NCBI GenBank assembly: GCA_016716885.1
Contig: JADJUV010000031.1
Span: 1-64,000 of the forward strand
Source: Candidatus Trichofilum aggregatum
Lineage (GTDB): Bacteria > Chloroflexota > Anaerolineae > Promineifilales > Promineifilaceae
DNA: 64,000 bases
Reading direction: 5' to 3'
The position numbers and the translations under genes were made by a program. Of this stretch, positions 18,770 to 27,743 are shown one piece after another. Below the pieces are notes generated by a model that was given only the letters and a program-made list of their open reading frames with translations, did not search any database and was not told the origin of the DNA. The stretch's first letter is position 1, and each line of letters starts with the position of its first letter.

Positions 18770-19256
18770 CGGGTTTTCTCTTCTCCTTGTTTAAGACATG
18801 AACGGCTCTTCCAGATTTTGTGGGGGCGTCGAGGCTTTAGCCGGTCAAGACTTTCCGGCTAAAGCCTCGACGCCTATTTTCCCGTCTGATCCAGTAGAGC
18901 CACATTAATAAACCAACTCGTACAGCTTTACACAAGGCCTTAGCCGGTTTAGTCGGAAGACCCATCCCCTAACCCCCTTCCCACGGGAAGGGGGTTGGCG
19001 TGTTTCGGGGGAAGGCCCCGAAAAACTGCGCCCAGAAAAGTTCCCCGCCCCTGGGGGCGGGGTTAGGGGTGGGGGTTTCCGGCGACAAACGAATGGTAAG
19101 ACTTGTCATAAAAACAGGCGTCGTACTTTCGTAAAGCTGTCTTGGTCATGAGCTGGTAGCAAGCCCATAAGCATAGCTGAGTGTGACAATTACACGAACA
19201 ATTACTTTACAAATAGCTTGTAAGGTTGACAACATCCAAAGGTAGGGGAAAAACGG
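18770..19256. other. Gene-free 487-bp region with several hairpins
   Basis: No credible ORF is present. It holds a perfect 20-bp inverted repeat (18825-18874), a CCCCCTTCCCACGGGAAGGGGG hairpin near 18971-18998 and a CCCCGCCCCTGGGGGCGGGG palindrome near 19043. The pair ACAGCTTTAC (18922) and GTAAAGCTGT (19130) forms a long-range inverted repeat that could bound a small non-autonomous element. Confidence 0.5.
18825..18874. repeat. Perfect 20-bp inverted repeat with GGCTTTAGCC core
   Basis: The arms at 18825-18844 and 18855-18874 are exact reverse complements around a 10-base loop. It lies upstream of the lipoprotein start at 18769. The T-rich stretch after it on the plus strand (TATTTTC) is weak, so it could be a repeat element and not a terminator. 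Confidence 0.7.
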
Positions 19257-22200
19257 TTATGAATGGGAGGTGAGCAGGGATTGGGTGTGGATGAAGTAGG
19301 TCAGCCCCAGCCCAACGATACCACCCAGGAGAGTGCTGATCAGGCCAATTAAGCTACCTAAGGGCAGGAACGCGGCCGCGCCCGGTAACCCTAACACCAC
19401 ATAATTATACAGAGCCAATCCCCCCACTAAGGCCCAGGTAGCCAACCGAATCCGAATCGTTAAATTCTGCTGTTTTTGTTGGCCCCAGGCCCAGCCGGCA
19501 CTGGTCACCATCATGAGTCCAATCAAAGCTCCCAACAACCTTTCCACATTTGGTAGGGGTATCTCCAGGGCCGGACTCTCATTTGTGGGGGTGGGAATAG
19601 GGGTAACGGAAGGGGTGATTGATGGCCTGGGGGTAACGGTAGGGGTTGGGCTGGCGGTGGGGGTACGTGAAGGCGAAAGTGTAGGCCCGGGTGTCGGTGA
19701 TTCAATAATGACAACAACATTATCGCCAATCGCCAGGGTCATCTCATCCGAACTGGTAGCCGAACCAGCGCGGGCCGTAATGGTCAATAACGATTGGCCG
19801 GTGCGGGCTTCCAGCAAATAATCAATCTGGGCCAGCCCCCCGCGTGTGGGAACTTCGGCAATCACATTGCTAAACCCATTTACCCGGTCTTCCTGAATAA
19901 ACTGTACCAGCGTATTATCCGGCACGCGGTGACCATTGCGATCAAAAATAATGCCGGTTTGTAAACGAATGGTATCCCCCACGAGGGCTTCCAGGGGAGC
20001 CTGGTTGGAGGGGACTTGCGGTTGACCATCTTCGCCAATAAAAAACAGTTCGATGACCTGATTGGGATTGGGTTGGGTCACAAAATCTAGATCGTAGCCG
20101 GTGGCTTCCACATCAATGGGGGCGGCTCCACGAGGGGGGTAATATTCTTGAAACAAGGCCCGCACTGCCACATCTATAAAGGCGTTGTTGGGCGAATAAA
20201 TGCCGTAATAAGCTGTCAGGGCACTGAGTTCTGTGGTATCCAGGTAGAGGGGGGCGGCAAAGGCAAAAACAATCGTGCGGGCATTCCGCGCCAGATCGGG
20301 CCGTTGGTCTAACAGACGGATGAGAGCACCGGATGATGGATCATCCGGGCGCACATCCAGTTGGGCGAAAATAATCCAATCGGCTTCTAGCAGGGCTGTT
20401 TGGATTTGATTGACCACCGGGGGTGTAGCGGTAGGTAAGGGTGTGGGTACGGCCTGGTTAATCGTCGGGGCATCCTCAGCGGGCGGTGTCACTTCTGGCT
20501 CTATTTCCCCGGTGCTGGTGGGGGGTGTTGGTGTGGGAGCGATGGTAGGTAAGGGAATCAGGTCGGGTCGAACCAGGCGTTCTGCGTCTAGATAAGCATT
20601 GAGTTCAGCAAAAGAGTAGCTTTTAATAAGTTCGGGATCGATTTGACCACTGGCTTGGGGTCCATAGAGGGCGGCCACACGCTCTTCGATTTCGGTGACG
20701 GTGATGAGAGGTTGGGCGGCACAAGTGCTACATTGCCGGACTTCGCGATCATCGGTGAAGATGACAATGTTGTCGTTGGTATTGGGTGGCAGGGGAATCC
20801 GCTGAATGTACTCTTCTAAGTTGGTGGGTGAGAGGAGGGTGACGGCTTCTTGGGCCAGGTTGAAGACGGTGGGGTTTCCCAAACCCATCTGATCAAGGAC
20901 ATCCTGGTTGGGTACCAGGATATTGTTCAGGTCCAGGTTGCCGTCATATAGTTTGAGTTTCAGTTGAATAAGCCTCAAGACGGCTTCGTCTACCCGTTGG
21001 CGAAAGGATTGGTCGCTCAGGTATTTGTCTTGAAACCAGGTAATAGTGTCACGAATGTTTTCCAGCTCTTCGTTGTAATCACCACTGGATCGAACAAAAT
21101 CGGATAGATAGAGGAGATCGTTACCGGCGAAGAAGGCGTCGGTGGCAATTTGGCGGTGCGGGAAGGTGCGCTCGGTGTCGTCGTATAACCGGCGGATAGC
21201 GCGTGCACCCAGGGAGCCGGAGACCATGAGACCGCCGTTGGTTCGCCAGGTGGTGAGTTCGGGCAGGCTGAGAACGGTTTCGATGGCCTGGGGATCAAAG
21301 CTGAAGGCGGTGTTGACCTGGATGTTGGCCTGGAGTCCCTGGTAGCGTATGTGAGCGGTTTGCAGGGCATCAACGGTGGCTAAGGGGTTGAGGCCATTGG
21401 TGATGGCGAAGAAGGGGATAAGTTCACCCGCACGAAGTTCGTCCAGGGTTTTGCGGATGGTGGCGATATCGCTGTTGTAAGGGCGGTCGCTGTTGCCACT
21501 GCCGGGGAAATGGCTGGCCGTGACGGCTGTGCGGCCGCGGCTACCCGTATGCACCCCACTGATATAAGCCTGACCCATTTGCCCCACCCAGTAAGCGTTG
21601 CCACCAAAGGTATTGGTACTGGTTTGGTTGTTGATAGCCAGGGCTGATTCTTCTAATACATCCAGGGCTGGCCCCAGGATCATGTTGACCCCCATGGCGC
21701 TCATTTCCTGGCCCAAGATTTGCCCGACCATTTGCGCCTGGGCAGGATTCCAGGTGGCCCCAATGGCCATATTGCTGGGCAGCTCGGTGACACCGTTGAG
21801 AATTTGGGGATAGGATTGCCCATCCTGAATGGGGCTGAGGGCGATGAAGAGGGGTAAAGGATTGGCAACCTGGGTGGAAATATCTGAGGTAGGTGTAAGG
21901 GGAATAGGCGTGTTTTCGTCTGGTGGTAGGCTGTCACTGTCAAGGGCCAGGCGTTGAAGGGCGTTGTTGAGTTCAGCAATGAAGAGGGGAGCAAAGGAGT
22001 CACCGTTGATGTTATCGTTCGCGGCCGCGATGACCACCCCTCCCACCTTATAATTAAGAATCAAATCGGCAATGTCACTGCCCAGGGTGACATTCGCCCC
22101 CTGGAACGTCACCATGAACAATTGCCCTACCCGTTGCGCCGGGGAGAGCGATTCCAGGATAGCCTGGGCCTGTTCGGCATAATCTGACTGAACACCTGGG

Positions 22201-22277
22201 CGGGCCTGGCTGGCCCCCGGACTGAGTGCCGATAGGAGTAGAGCGAAGATGAAAAGGATACGCCAACCGTGTTTCAT
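19257..22277 (-). CDS. Membrane-anchored GH3-like protein, probably inactive
   Basis: This 1006-aa exported protein has a signal peptide (1-25) and a glycoside hydrolase family 3 N-terminal-like barrel (about 35-450), including LSPAQRVGQLFMV and LGPALDV. In active NagZ-type enzymes the motifs are KHFPGHGDT and an SDDL nucleophile block. Here they read SHFPGSGNSD (255-264) and VSGSLG (352-357), so the nucleophilic Asp and the His are both lost. A middle region with a Thr/Pro linker (about 590-640) and a Rossmann-like C-terminal GH3 part follows, then an Ig-like domain, a second Thr/Pro linker and about three transmembrane helices at the end (about 910-1000). It may bind peptidoglycan or glycans without cutting them. 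Fold assignment is firm; loss of activity is inferred. Confidence 0.8.
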   Translation of the reverse strand: MKHGWRILFIFALLLSALSPGASQARPGVQSDYAEQAQAILESLSPAQRVGQLFMVTFQGANVTLGSDIADLILNYKVGGVVIAAANDNINGDSFAPLFIAELNNALQRLALDSDSLPPDENTPIPLTPTSDISTQVANPLPLFIALSPIQDGQSYPQILNGVTELPSNMAIGATWNPAQAQMVGQILGQEMSAMGVNMILGPALDVLEESALAINNQTSTNTFGGNAYWVGQMGQAYISGVHTGSRGRTAVTASHFPGSGNSDRPYNSDIATIRKTLDELRAGELIPFFAITNGLNPLATVDALQTAHIRYQGLQANIQVNTAFSFDPQAIETVLSLPELTTWRTNGGLMVSGSLGARAIRRLYDDTERTFPHRQIATDAFFAGNDLLYLSDFVRSSGDYNEELENIRDTITWFQDKYLSDQSFRQRVDEAVLRLIQLKLKLYDGNLDLNNILVPNQDVLDQMGLGNPTVFNLAQEAVTLLSPTNLEEYIQRIPLPPNTNDNIVIFTDDREVRQCSTCAAQPLITVTEIEERVAALYGPQASGQIDPELIKSYSFAELNAYLDAERLVRPDLIPLPTIAPTPTPPTSTGEIEPEVTPPAEDAPTINQAVPTPLPTATPPVVNQIQTALLEADWIIFAQLDVRPDDPSSGALIRLLDQRPDLARNARTIVFAFAAPLYLDTTELSALTAYYGIYSPNNAFIDVAVRALFQEYYPPRGAAPIDVEATGYDLDFVTQPNPNQVIELFFIGEDGQPQVPSNQAPLEALVGDTIRLQTGIIFDRNGHRVPDNTLVQFIQEDRVNGFSNVIAEVPTRGGLAQIDYLLEARTGQSLLTITARAGSATSSDEMTLAIGDNVVVIIESPTPGPTLSPSRTPTASPTPTVTPRPSITPSVTPIPTPTNESPALEIPLPNVERLLGALIGLMMVTSAGWAWGQQKQQNLTIRIRLATWALVGGLALYNYVVLGLPGAAAFLPLGSLIGLISTLLGGIVGLGLTYFIHTQSLLTSHS

Positions 22278-22577
22278 GGTAGGTGAAGTATACTTTTCGT
22301 GGGAGTGGATGCAAGGAGGGCGGACAGAAGGGGTGTGGGGTTGCGGCCGCAGGGCAATTATGAAAAGAATTATGAAGGATGAAAGGGGGAACGCGGCCGC
22401 AAATCGTTAGCGGAAAAAATATCAGAAGTTTAGGAACATCACGAGGTCTACAGCCAACCGCCAGCGGCTCAAAAAATCCGTTCCTTCCTCAAATCGGTTG
22501 TTGTCAACCGGTGGCATGGTGGGGAGACCGGCCGCAGCGCGTCGAGGGGAAAACACCTAACCACAGCATGGCAATAG
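22278..22577. other. Gene-free stretch with two GCGGCCGC copies
   Basis: Upstream of the GH3-like gene, no ORF with credible composition is visible. GCGGCCGC occurs at 22343 and 22393, and the dispersed word CCGCCAGCGGCT occurs near 22455. Promoter elements for the 22277 start should lie here but I cannot place them. Confidence 0.4.
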
Positions 22578-23892
22578 CTATTCGCCACAAGAAAAAGCCC
22601 AGGCTTTATTTCGCATCATCAATACAACATGGTGTAAATCAGGCGATATACCGATACCTACCAAATTAGCGTTTAAATACGCCGCTACACTAGCATCCGT
22701 TCGCCCTTGGTCATTTTCACCCAAGAAATTGGGCATTTGCTTAATGATCTCTATGGGTATCTGATAAACGAATGATCTGTCCAATGTAACTATCTCCCCG
22801 CCCGCCGCGCTAAGTTCAATGATAACAAAATCCTGTAACGTATCATTCCAATCAATAAAGAAAGGAGGGGTTACTTCAAACGCCTCTATTTGTTGTGGTG
22901 GATTCTGGGAAACATCATACAAATAAACAGTCAAGGGTTGATTGAGGAGTGCTTCATCAATATTAACACTTCATATGTCAATACTGTTTTGTGAGCAGGT
23001 GAAAAAACCAATTTATAGGATTCGCGTGGCGATAATAAATCGGGTGAAATATCAGTATCCCGAGAATTAAAAACAGTTTGGGGTGCATCTGGTCCCGTTA
23101 AATCCACCACCACAATTTGTAGGCCATAACTATCGCCACTGATATCATAAAGCGCATGAATCAACCATAATATTTCACTATCATCGGACCATTCCCATCT
23201 GATTAAAGCGGGTACATAAGGTATGATTTGAGTCACCGTTTCTTGGTTCACTAACCAAAAGCCTTGATATGCCTCAGGGGCATCTGTTATCTGTAATAGT
23301 TGCCATTCATTGTTTGGTGATACACCCACCACTTCTACGGGATAATAATCTTCGAGGTATGGTGTTTGCAGCGGCTGTTGGTCTGTTATGGCGCGTTCCG
23401 TTAACACATCGTCCGTAAAGTCCCAAGTCAGTCCTTTTAACTGCACCCGAGTATAATGCATTTCAAACATATCGCTGTTGAAATCGGGTCTCCTTGACCA
23501 TGTCAAAAAGTAATCTTGTTCTCATTTTCAAAAAAATAATCCATAAAACTGGATGCCATATCATTCGTCTCTTCTCGTACATTGATGTAGGCTGGCACCT
23601 GGTCACAAACCATGGGTGAGGCAGAACCTGTTTGAACAGCAGTAGGGGTGGCTACAACGGTAGGTGTTACGGTTATAGGTGGCGACAGTGTCCCTGTTGC
23701 TATACCCATTGGTTCATGAGTCGGCGTAGCCACTAAGGTTGATTCAGCATCGGCGGTGGCTATTTTTGTTGGTTCCGCCGCTAATAAGGTAAGCGTAGGT
23801 AAGATCGTTTCTGCTGTAGGGGTAGAAACCTGAGGTGTACAACCCATTAAAAATCCCACTAGCAACAGGTAGAATAACTGGACGTGTCTCAT
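22578..23892 (-). pseudogene. Lipoprotein gene split by two single-base deletions
   Basis: Three minus-strand frames join into one protein of about 438 aa. The first part (23892-23503) has a lipobox (FLMGCTP) and a Thr/Pro linker. The frame breaks at the A5 run 23505-23509; one extra base would read ITFLTWSRRPDFNS into the second part. A second break near 22965 needs one more base to read SVNIDEALLNQPLTVY into the third part, which ends at 22578. The second and third parts are beta-rich with WSDDS and SPDLHHVVLMM motifs, as in TolB/WD40-like propellers. ATG at 23892 follows GGAGATTAGAAG. Either the gene is decaying or the sequence has errors; the good coding character of all parts favours errors. 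Confidence 0.6.
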
Positions 23893-23925
23893 CTTCTAAT
23901 CTCCATGTTTTTCCGTGCTTCTGTT

Positions 23926-24015
23926 TGCTGGGGTGAGGTGTTCTCCCTTCAAAAGAAAGCCTCGCCGCGGCCGCGTCTCCCGACCGTGCTACCCTCACCA
24001 GGAACGCGGCCACCA
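23926..24015. repeat. Upstream repeat copy A (about 90 bp)
   Basis: This stretch, from TTTGCTGGGGTGAGGTGTTC to AACGCGGCCACCAC, matches 24639-24732 with scattered differences. Both copies carry GCGGCCGCGTCT followed by CCGACCGTGCTACCCT. Each lies just upstream of a minus-strand gene (lipoprotein at 23892, helical protein at 24615), so it may carry a shared promoter or be a mobile remnant. Confidence 0.7.
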
Positions 24016-24114
24016 CACGAAGAAAACCTGACCACACCAGGATAATGGAGCATAGCAACGGTCAAACACCCACCCGCCCACTGTTCTGGACTTGGTTGTT
24101 TCAAGCCATTACTG

Positions 24115-24615
24115 TCAATCCGGCGTAGGTTTAATTTTTGATATTTGCTCTAACAACTCCTTCCCTACCTCTCTAATATATTCGTCGCTACCATTTATGG
24201 CTTTCTCTACTAACTTAGCGGCCAGCGTGCGATCTATTTCCAAGTATAGTTGGAAGATTTGCCGGAACTCAAAATCATCACCCGATTGTAGTATTGGTTC
24301 AGCAACTTCCTCAATACCTGTAATTAGCCAATTATGAGGAAGAGAAAGAATGATTTCACGTGCCCTTGGTGCATATCCATGTGCAGTGGACATATTAACC
24401 AACTCAGGTAAAAGTTCACTTAGCTTTGAGGAGTCCAAACTGGAAGCGATATCCAGTGCAACTGCAATATCTCCACGCCTGAATCCCTCCCGCAAGAGTT
24501 TTACATGATCGACTTCTGGCTTAAAAAACACACCGGAAGCTTCAACATAACTAAAAAACGCGTTGACGAGATTTTGCCATACTATTTCTTCATTTTCGTC
24601 CAATGGTAGGTTCAT
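24115..24615 (-). CDS. Small all-helical protein, HEAT-like, function unknown
   Basis: This 166-aa acidic protein has no signal peptide or membrane segment. It consists of amphipathic helices with HEAT-like character: the stretch SGDDFEFRQIFQLYLEID (about 111-128) and a final helix with EYIREVGKELLEQI. Similar small helical proteins occur as immunity or adaptor proteins, but no toxin gene is visible next to it. The start ATG at 24615 is preceded by A-rich DNA without a strong ribosome site. Upstream lies repeat copy B. I do not recognise the family. Confidence 0.7.
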   Translation of the reverse strand: MNLPLDENEEIVWQNLVNAFFSYVEASGVFFKPEVDHVKLLREGFRRGDIAVALDIASSLDSSKLSELLPELVNMSTAHGYAPRAREIILSLPHNWLITGIEEVAEPILQSGDDFEFRQIFQLYLEIDRTLAAKLVEKAINGSDEYIREVGKELLEQISKIKPTPD

Positions 24616-24638
24616 TTTTTATCCACATATTCCCATGT

Positions 24639-24732
24639 TTGCTGGGTCAAGGTGTTCCCCTTTCACGGTGAGATGCACTGCGGCCGCGTCTTCCGACCGT
24701 GCTACCCTTACCGGAAACGCGGCCGCAAACCC
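24639..24732. repeat. Upstream repeat copy B (about 94 bp)
   Basis: This is the second copy of the repeat at 23926-24015. It contains two GCGGCCGC sites (24680 and 24719); copy A has the first site, but its second has degenerated to GCGGCCAC. That difference shows an octamer gained or lost between otherwise similar copies. Confidence 0.7.
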
Positions 24733-24739
24733 TATTTTC

Positions 24740-24985
24740 CCTCTACTAAAAACAGGCAACAACGATCTCGATGTTGCACTTGTTGGCCTTGGGCAAAAAA
24801 TTCACTTGTTTGATGGTTGTTTCCCGGCGCAAGATGCTATTAAATTTGTCATACATCCTGAAGATACGCAAGAGCCATCAAATAACTTGCCCTACAGTCA
24901 GCAAGAAAGAGGTTCACAGAGAACTCCTTAAAGCTCTGTGTATCTCCGTGTCTTCTCCGTGACCCTCTGTGTTACTTCTTTTTGG
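24740..24985. other. Possible gene remnant followed by dispersed repeat
   Basis: About 24740-24905 reads on the plus strand as a plausible but start-less coding tail (LDVALVGLGQKIHLFDG). It may be the decayed end of a lost gene. About 24905-24985 is the CACAGAGAACTC / CTCCGTGACCCTCTGTG repeat family, arranged as an inverted pair. Confidence 0.35.
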
Positions 24986-25016
24986 TTCTGGTTTGTCCAG
25001 GTTAGGAACAGACAAT

Positions 25017-26867
25017 ATGAACTGGCGTGAACATCATTTTCGTTGGCAATGGTCATTAGAGGCGGATATTGAAGCCCTCTGGCCTTTGATCGCGGACACC
25101 AATCATTTTGACCAGGACACAGGCATGAATCAGGTGGTTGTGGTTGATGATAGTGATGCTTCATTAGTAAACGGGCGCCAGCGATTGCAGGTAACGTTAA
25201 TGGGTTTCCCCACGGAGTTTGTACAGGAGCCGTTTGAGTGGAGTAGCCCCTATTGTTTTGGTGTAACACGCCGATTTTCTCGTGGCCCCATGGGGGAGTT
25301 GCGGGTGCGTTCTGAGTTGACGCCCCGAGCAGAGGGGGGAACCCTGTTGACTTATGAGGTATGGTCGCGGCCGCGAACCCTCTTAGGCGCCATGACCATC
25401 CCCCTGGCAAGCCGGCTCATCTTACAGCGCCGCTTTGAACGAACCTTTCGCCATTATGATCAGATAGCCCGGCGTGGGGGTAGTTTTTATAACCGGCCAG
25501 AAACAGCCCTGGCACTTGAGCCGGTGCTGGTTAAGGCAGATTTTGCCCCAGGCGGCCGCGAACGTTTGGCGGAAATCCAACGGGAATTAGGGCAACAAAC
25601 CAATTGGCCCCACGGCGTAGACCGCCTGGTGCGCCTGATAGCTGAAGCCGATGATGTGACCTTGAGCAAAATTCGCCCCTATGCGTTAGCCGATGCCTGG
25701 AACGTATCTCGCCGCCAGGTGTTAGAGTTGGCTTTGCTGGCAACACGAGTCGGGCTGTTGGATTTTCGTTGGGAACTCCTGTGCCCCATGTGCCGTTCGG
25801 CACGGGCGGAAGTGTCGGCCCTGGCGGATACCACCAGGGAAGTGCATTGCGAATCCTGCCAGATTGATTACAAGGCCGACTTTGAGCGGTCGGTTGAGCT
25901 AACTTTTCGGCCCAACGCGGCGATTCGTCAGATTGAGGAGAATGTCGAATTTTGTTATGCTGGCCCCGCGGCCGCGCCCCATATTTTGCTCCAACAATTA
26001 CTCCAGCCCGGTGAAGAACGTGAGGTGCGGCCGCGGCTTGATCCCGGTCGTTACAAAATGCGCACCCTCGGGTTACCCGGTGAACAAAGCTGGAATGTGA
26101 CCACCGATGGCGCATTAGAACAGTGGGTCATCGCCAAACCTGAGGGCTGGTCGCTCCTAGAAGAGACAGTCGCCCCCCAGCCCACCATCCACCTCATCAA
26201 CCAGACCAACACAGAACAGCTTTTCATTTTAGAGCGGGCCAGTTGGTCGGATCATGCCGCTACGGCCGCCGAAGTGATTATTTTGCAACGCTTTCGTGAT
26301 CTGTTTTCGCAAGAAGCCTTACGTCCTGGTGAACAGATATTTGTGGGCACCCAAACCATTGTTTTCACTGATTTGCGCGGTTCCACTCAGATGTATCGCA
26401 CCATTGGCGATGCCCCAGCCTTTGGTCTGGTGATGGATCATTTTGATATTTTGCGTGAGGAAGTCGCCCGGGAAGGGGGTTCGATTGTTAAAACGATAGG
26501 GGATGCGGTGATGGCGGTGTTTCGCCAGCCTGCGGCCGCGTTACGCGCCATGCAAAAAGCCCAACAGCGCCTGGCGCAAGTGTCTCAGCCTTTACAACTC
26601 AAAGTGGGGTTGCATACAGGCCCTTGCATTGCCGTTACCTTAAACGAACGGCTCGATTTTTTTGGCTCAACCGTCAATTTGGCCGCCCGCTTGCAGGCGT
26701 TTTCGTCGGGGGACGACATCATTATGAGTCATGGTGTCTATACTGATCCAGAGGTAGCTGCCTGGCGCAAGAATCTGCCTGAGGGTGGGCAGTGGGTTTC
26801 TTTTGAGACGAATCTGAAGGGGTTTGCTGAAGATTGTTTCACGCTGTGGCGGGTCAACCACTGGTAA
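25017..26867 (+). CDS. SRPBCC domain + class III adenylate/guanylate cyclase
   Basis: This 616-aa cytoplasmic protein starts with a SRPBCC/START-like ligand-pocket domain (about 1-150). A DUF5939-type linker region with a zinc-ribbon-like CPMC...CESC pair follows (about 180-400). The C-terminal class III nucleotide cyclase domain covers about 440-610. Metal-binding residues Asp452 (FTDLRGST) and Asp496 (KTIGDAVMAVF) and the transition-state motif STVNLAARLQ are all present, so it should make a cyclic nucleotide. The lipid- or hydrophobe-binding front domain suggests ligand control of cyclase activity. I chose ATG 25017 because the earlier in-frame start lies in repeat DNA. Its 3' end overlaps the convergent kinase gene by 14 bp. 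Confidence 0.9.
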   Translation: MNWREHHFRWQWSLEADIEALWPLIADTNHFDQDTGMNQVVVVDDSDASLVNGRQRLQVTLMGFPTEFVQEPFEWSSPYCFGVTRRFSRGPMGELRVRSELTPRAEGGTLLTYEVWSRPRTLLGAMTIPLASRLILQRRFERTFRHYDQIARRGGSFYNRPETALALEPVLVKADFAPGGRERLAEIQRELGQQTNWPHGVDRLVRLIAEADDVTLSKIRPYALADAWNVSRRQVLELALLATRVGLLDFRWELLCPMCRSARAEVSALADTTREVHCESCQIDYKADFERSVELTFRPNAAIRQIEENVEFCYAGPAAAPHILLQQLLQPGEEREVRPRLDPGRYKMRTLGLPGEQSWNVTTDGALEQWVIAKPEGWSLLEETVAPQPTIHLINQTNTEQLFILERASWSDHAATAAEVIILQRFRDLFSQEALRPGEQIFVGTQTIVFTDLRGSTQMYRTIGDAPAFGLVMDHFDILREEVAREGGSIVKTIGDAVMAVFRQPAAALRAMQKAQQRLAQVSQPLQLKVGLHTGPCIAVTLNERLDFFGSTVNLAARLQAFSSGDDIIMSHGVYTDPEVAAWRKNLPEGGQWVSFETNLKGFAEDCFTLWRVNHW

Positions 26868-27612
26868 GGGGAAAATAGACGGTGAAGGTAGAGCCGTGAT
26901 TGACCTGACTGGTGATGGTGAGGCCCCCGCCCCATTCACTTAAAGTTTTGACGACACTCATAAGCCCCAGGCCGCGGCCGCGGGGCTTCGTGGTGAAGTA
27001 AGGCAAAAGCAAACCCGCCAGAACGTGTTCACTCATGCCCATGCCCGTATCCGTAATGCGCAAAAACAGGTATTCACCTGGCTGAGGCGCAAAACGATGG
27101 TGGTGCCCCACCAGGCCGCTCGAAGTCGTAACCTCTTGCAACCCCGTTTGAATGATAATTTGCCCTGAGCCTTCTGGTATGGCCTCAGCCGCGTTAATGA
27201 GCAAATTCATAAGAATTTGTTGAACGTGAAGTTTAGGCGAAGGAATGGGTGGCAGGTCAGGGGTGAAATCTAGCTTGACCGTGAGATTGCTTAGAAAAAC
27301 CGGTTGCAGCAGGTCAATCACTTCGGAAATCAGGCTATTAAGATCGGTGCCGTCGGATTGGTTGTGGCTACCTTTGGCATAGAAATTGAGTTGCCGCGAG
27401 AGCGCGGCCGCGTACTTAGCCGCCTGCATAGTTCGTTCAATATGCGGCCGCGCATTATCTTTATCCCCCGTTTTTGCCAATGCCAGCGTCGCATGACTGA
27501 TAACCGTGGTCAATAAATTATTCAAATCATGAATAACAGTGCTGGTAGATAGCTCAAACAACTCGGTCGCATCTGCCTTTCGTTTCCCGTTGGTTGAAGT
27601 AGTATGAACCAT
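26854..27612 (-). CDS. Compact soluble histidine kinase without sensor domain
   Basis: This 252-aa protein holds only a dimerisation/phosphoacceptor region and an ATP-binding domain. The phosphoacceptor is His28 in VIHDLNNLL, a form typical of NtrB-like and HPK4-type kinases. The ATPase part has N-box ILMNLLINAAEAIP, G1 box DTGMGM, then TTKPRGRGLGL (G2). There is no membrane segment or input domain, so another protein may supply the signal. The start ATG is at 27612. It converges on the cyclase gene with a 14-bp overlap, and no response regulator is adjacent. Confidence 0.88.
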   Translation of the reverse strand: MVHTTSTNGKRKADATELFELSTSTVIHDLNNLLTTVISHATLALAKTGDKDNARPHIERTMQAAKYAAALSRQLNFYAKGSHNQSDGTDLNSLISEVIDLLQPVFLSNLTVKLDFTPDLPPIPSPKLHVQQILMNLLINAAEAIPEGSGQIIIQTGLQEVTTSSGLVGHHHRFAPQPGEYLFLRITDTGMGMSEHVLAGLLLPYFTTKPRGRGLGLMSVVKTLSEWGGGLTITSQVNHGSTFTVYFPLTSG

Positions 27613-27679
27613 GCGCCGATGATAACATGGTATCGGCTTGAATGGGCTTGAAAAACCTTTAAATCACCTTGAAACAGCC

Positions 27680-27722
27680 TGTAAAACCCTTGATTGGGGT
27701 TTTATGGTTCTCAAGAACCACC
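27680..27722 (-). terminator. Hairpins after the TPR gene
   Basis: TAAAACCC and GGGTTTTA flank a six-base loop (27679-27703), and a GGTTCTCAAGAACC palindrome sits just before it. They follow the TPR gene stop at 27744 in the minus direction. The U-tract is short, so termination is likely but not certain. Confidence 0.5.
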
Positions 27723-27743
27723 CTTCCCCAACCCCCCGGCTGG

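Noticed and set aside
23744..24058. A 104-aa minus-strand frame at the lipoprotein start
   Set aside because: It overlaps the real lipoprotein signal sequence in another frame and the upstream repeat.
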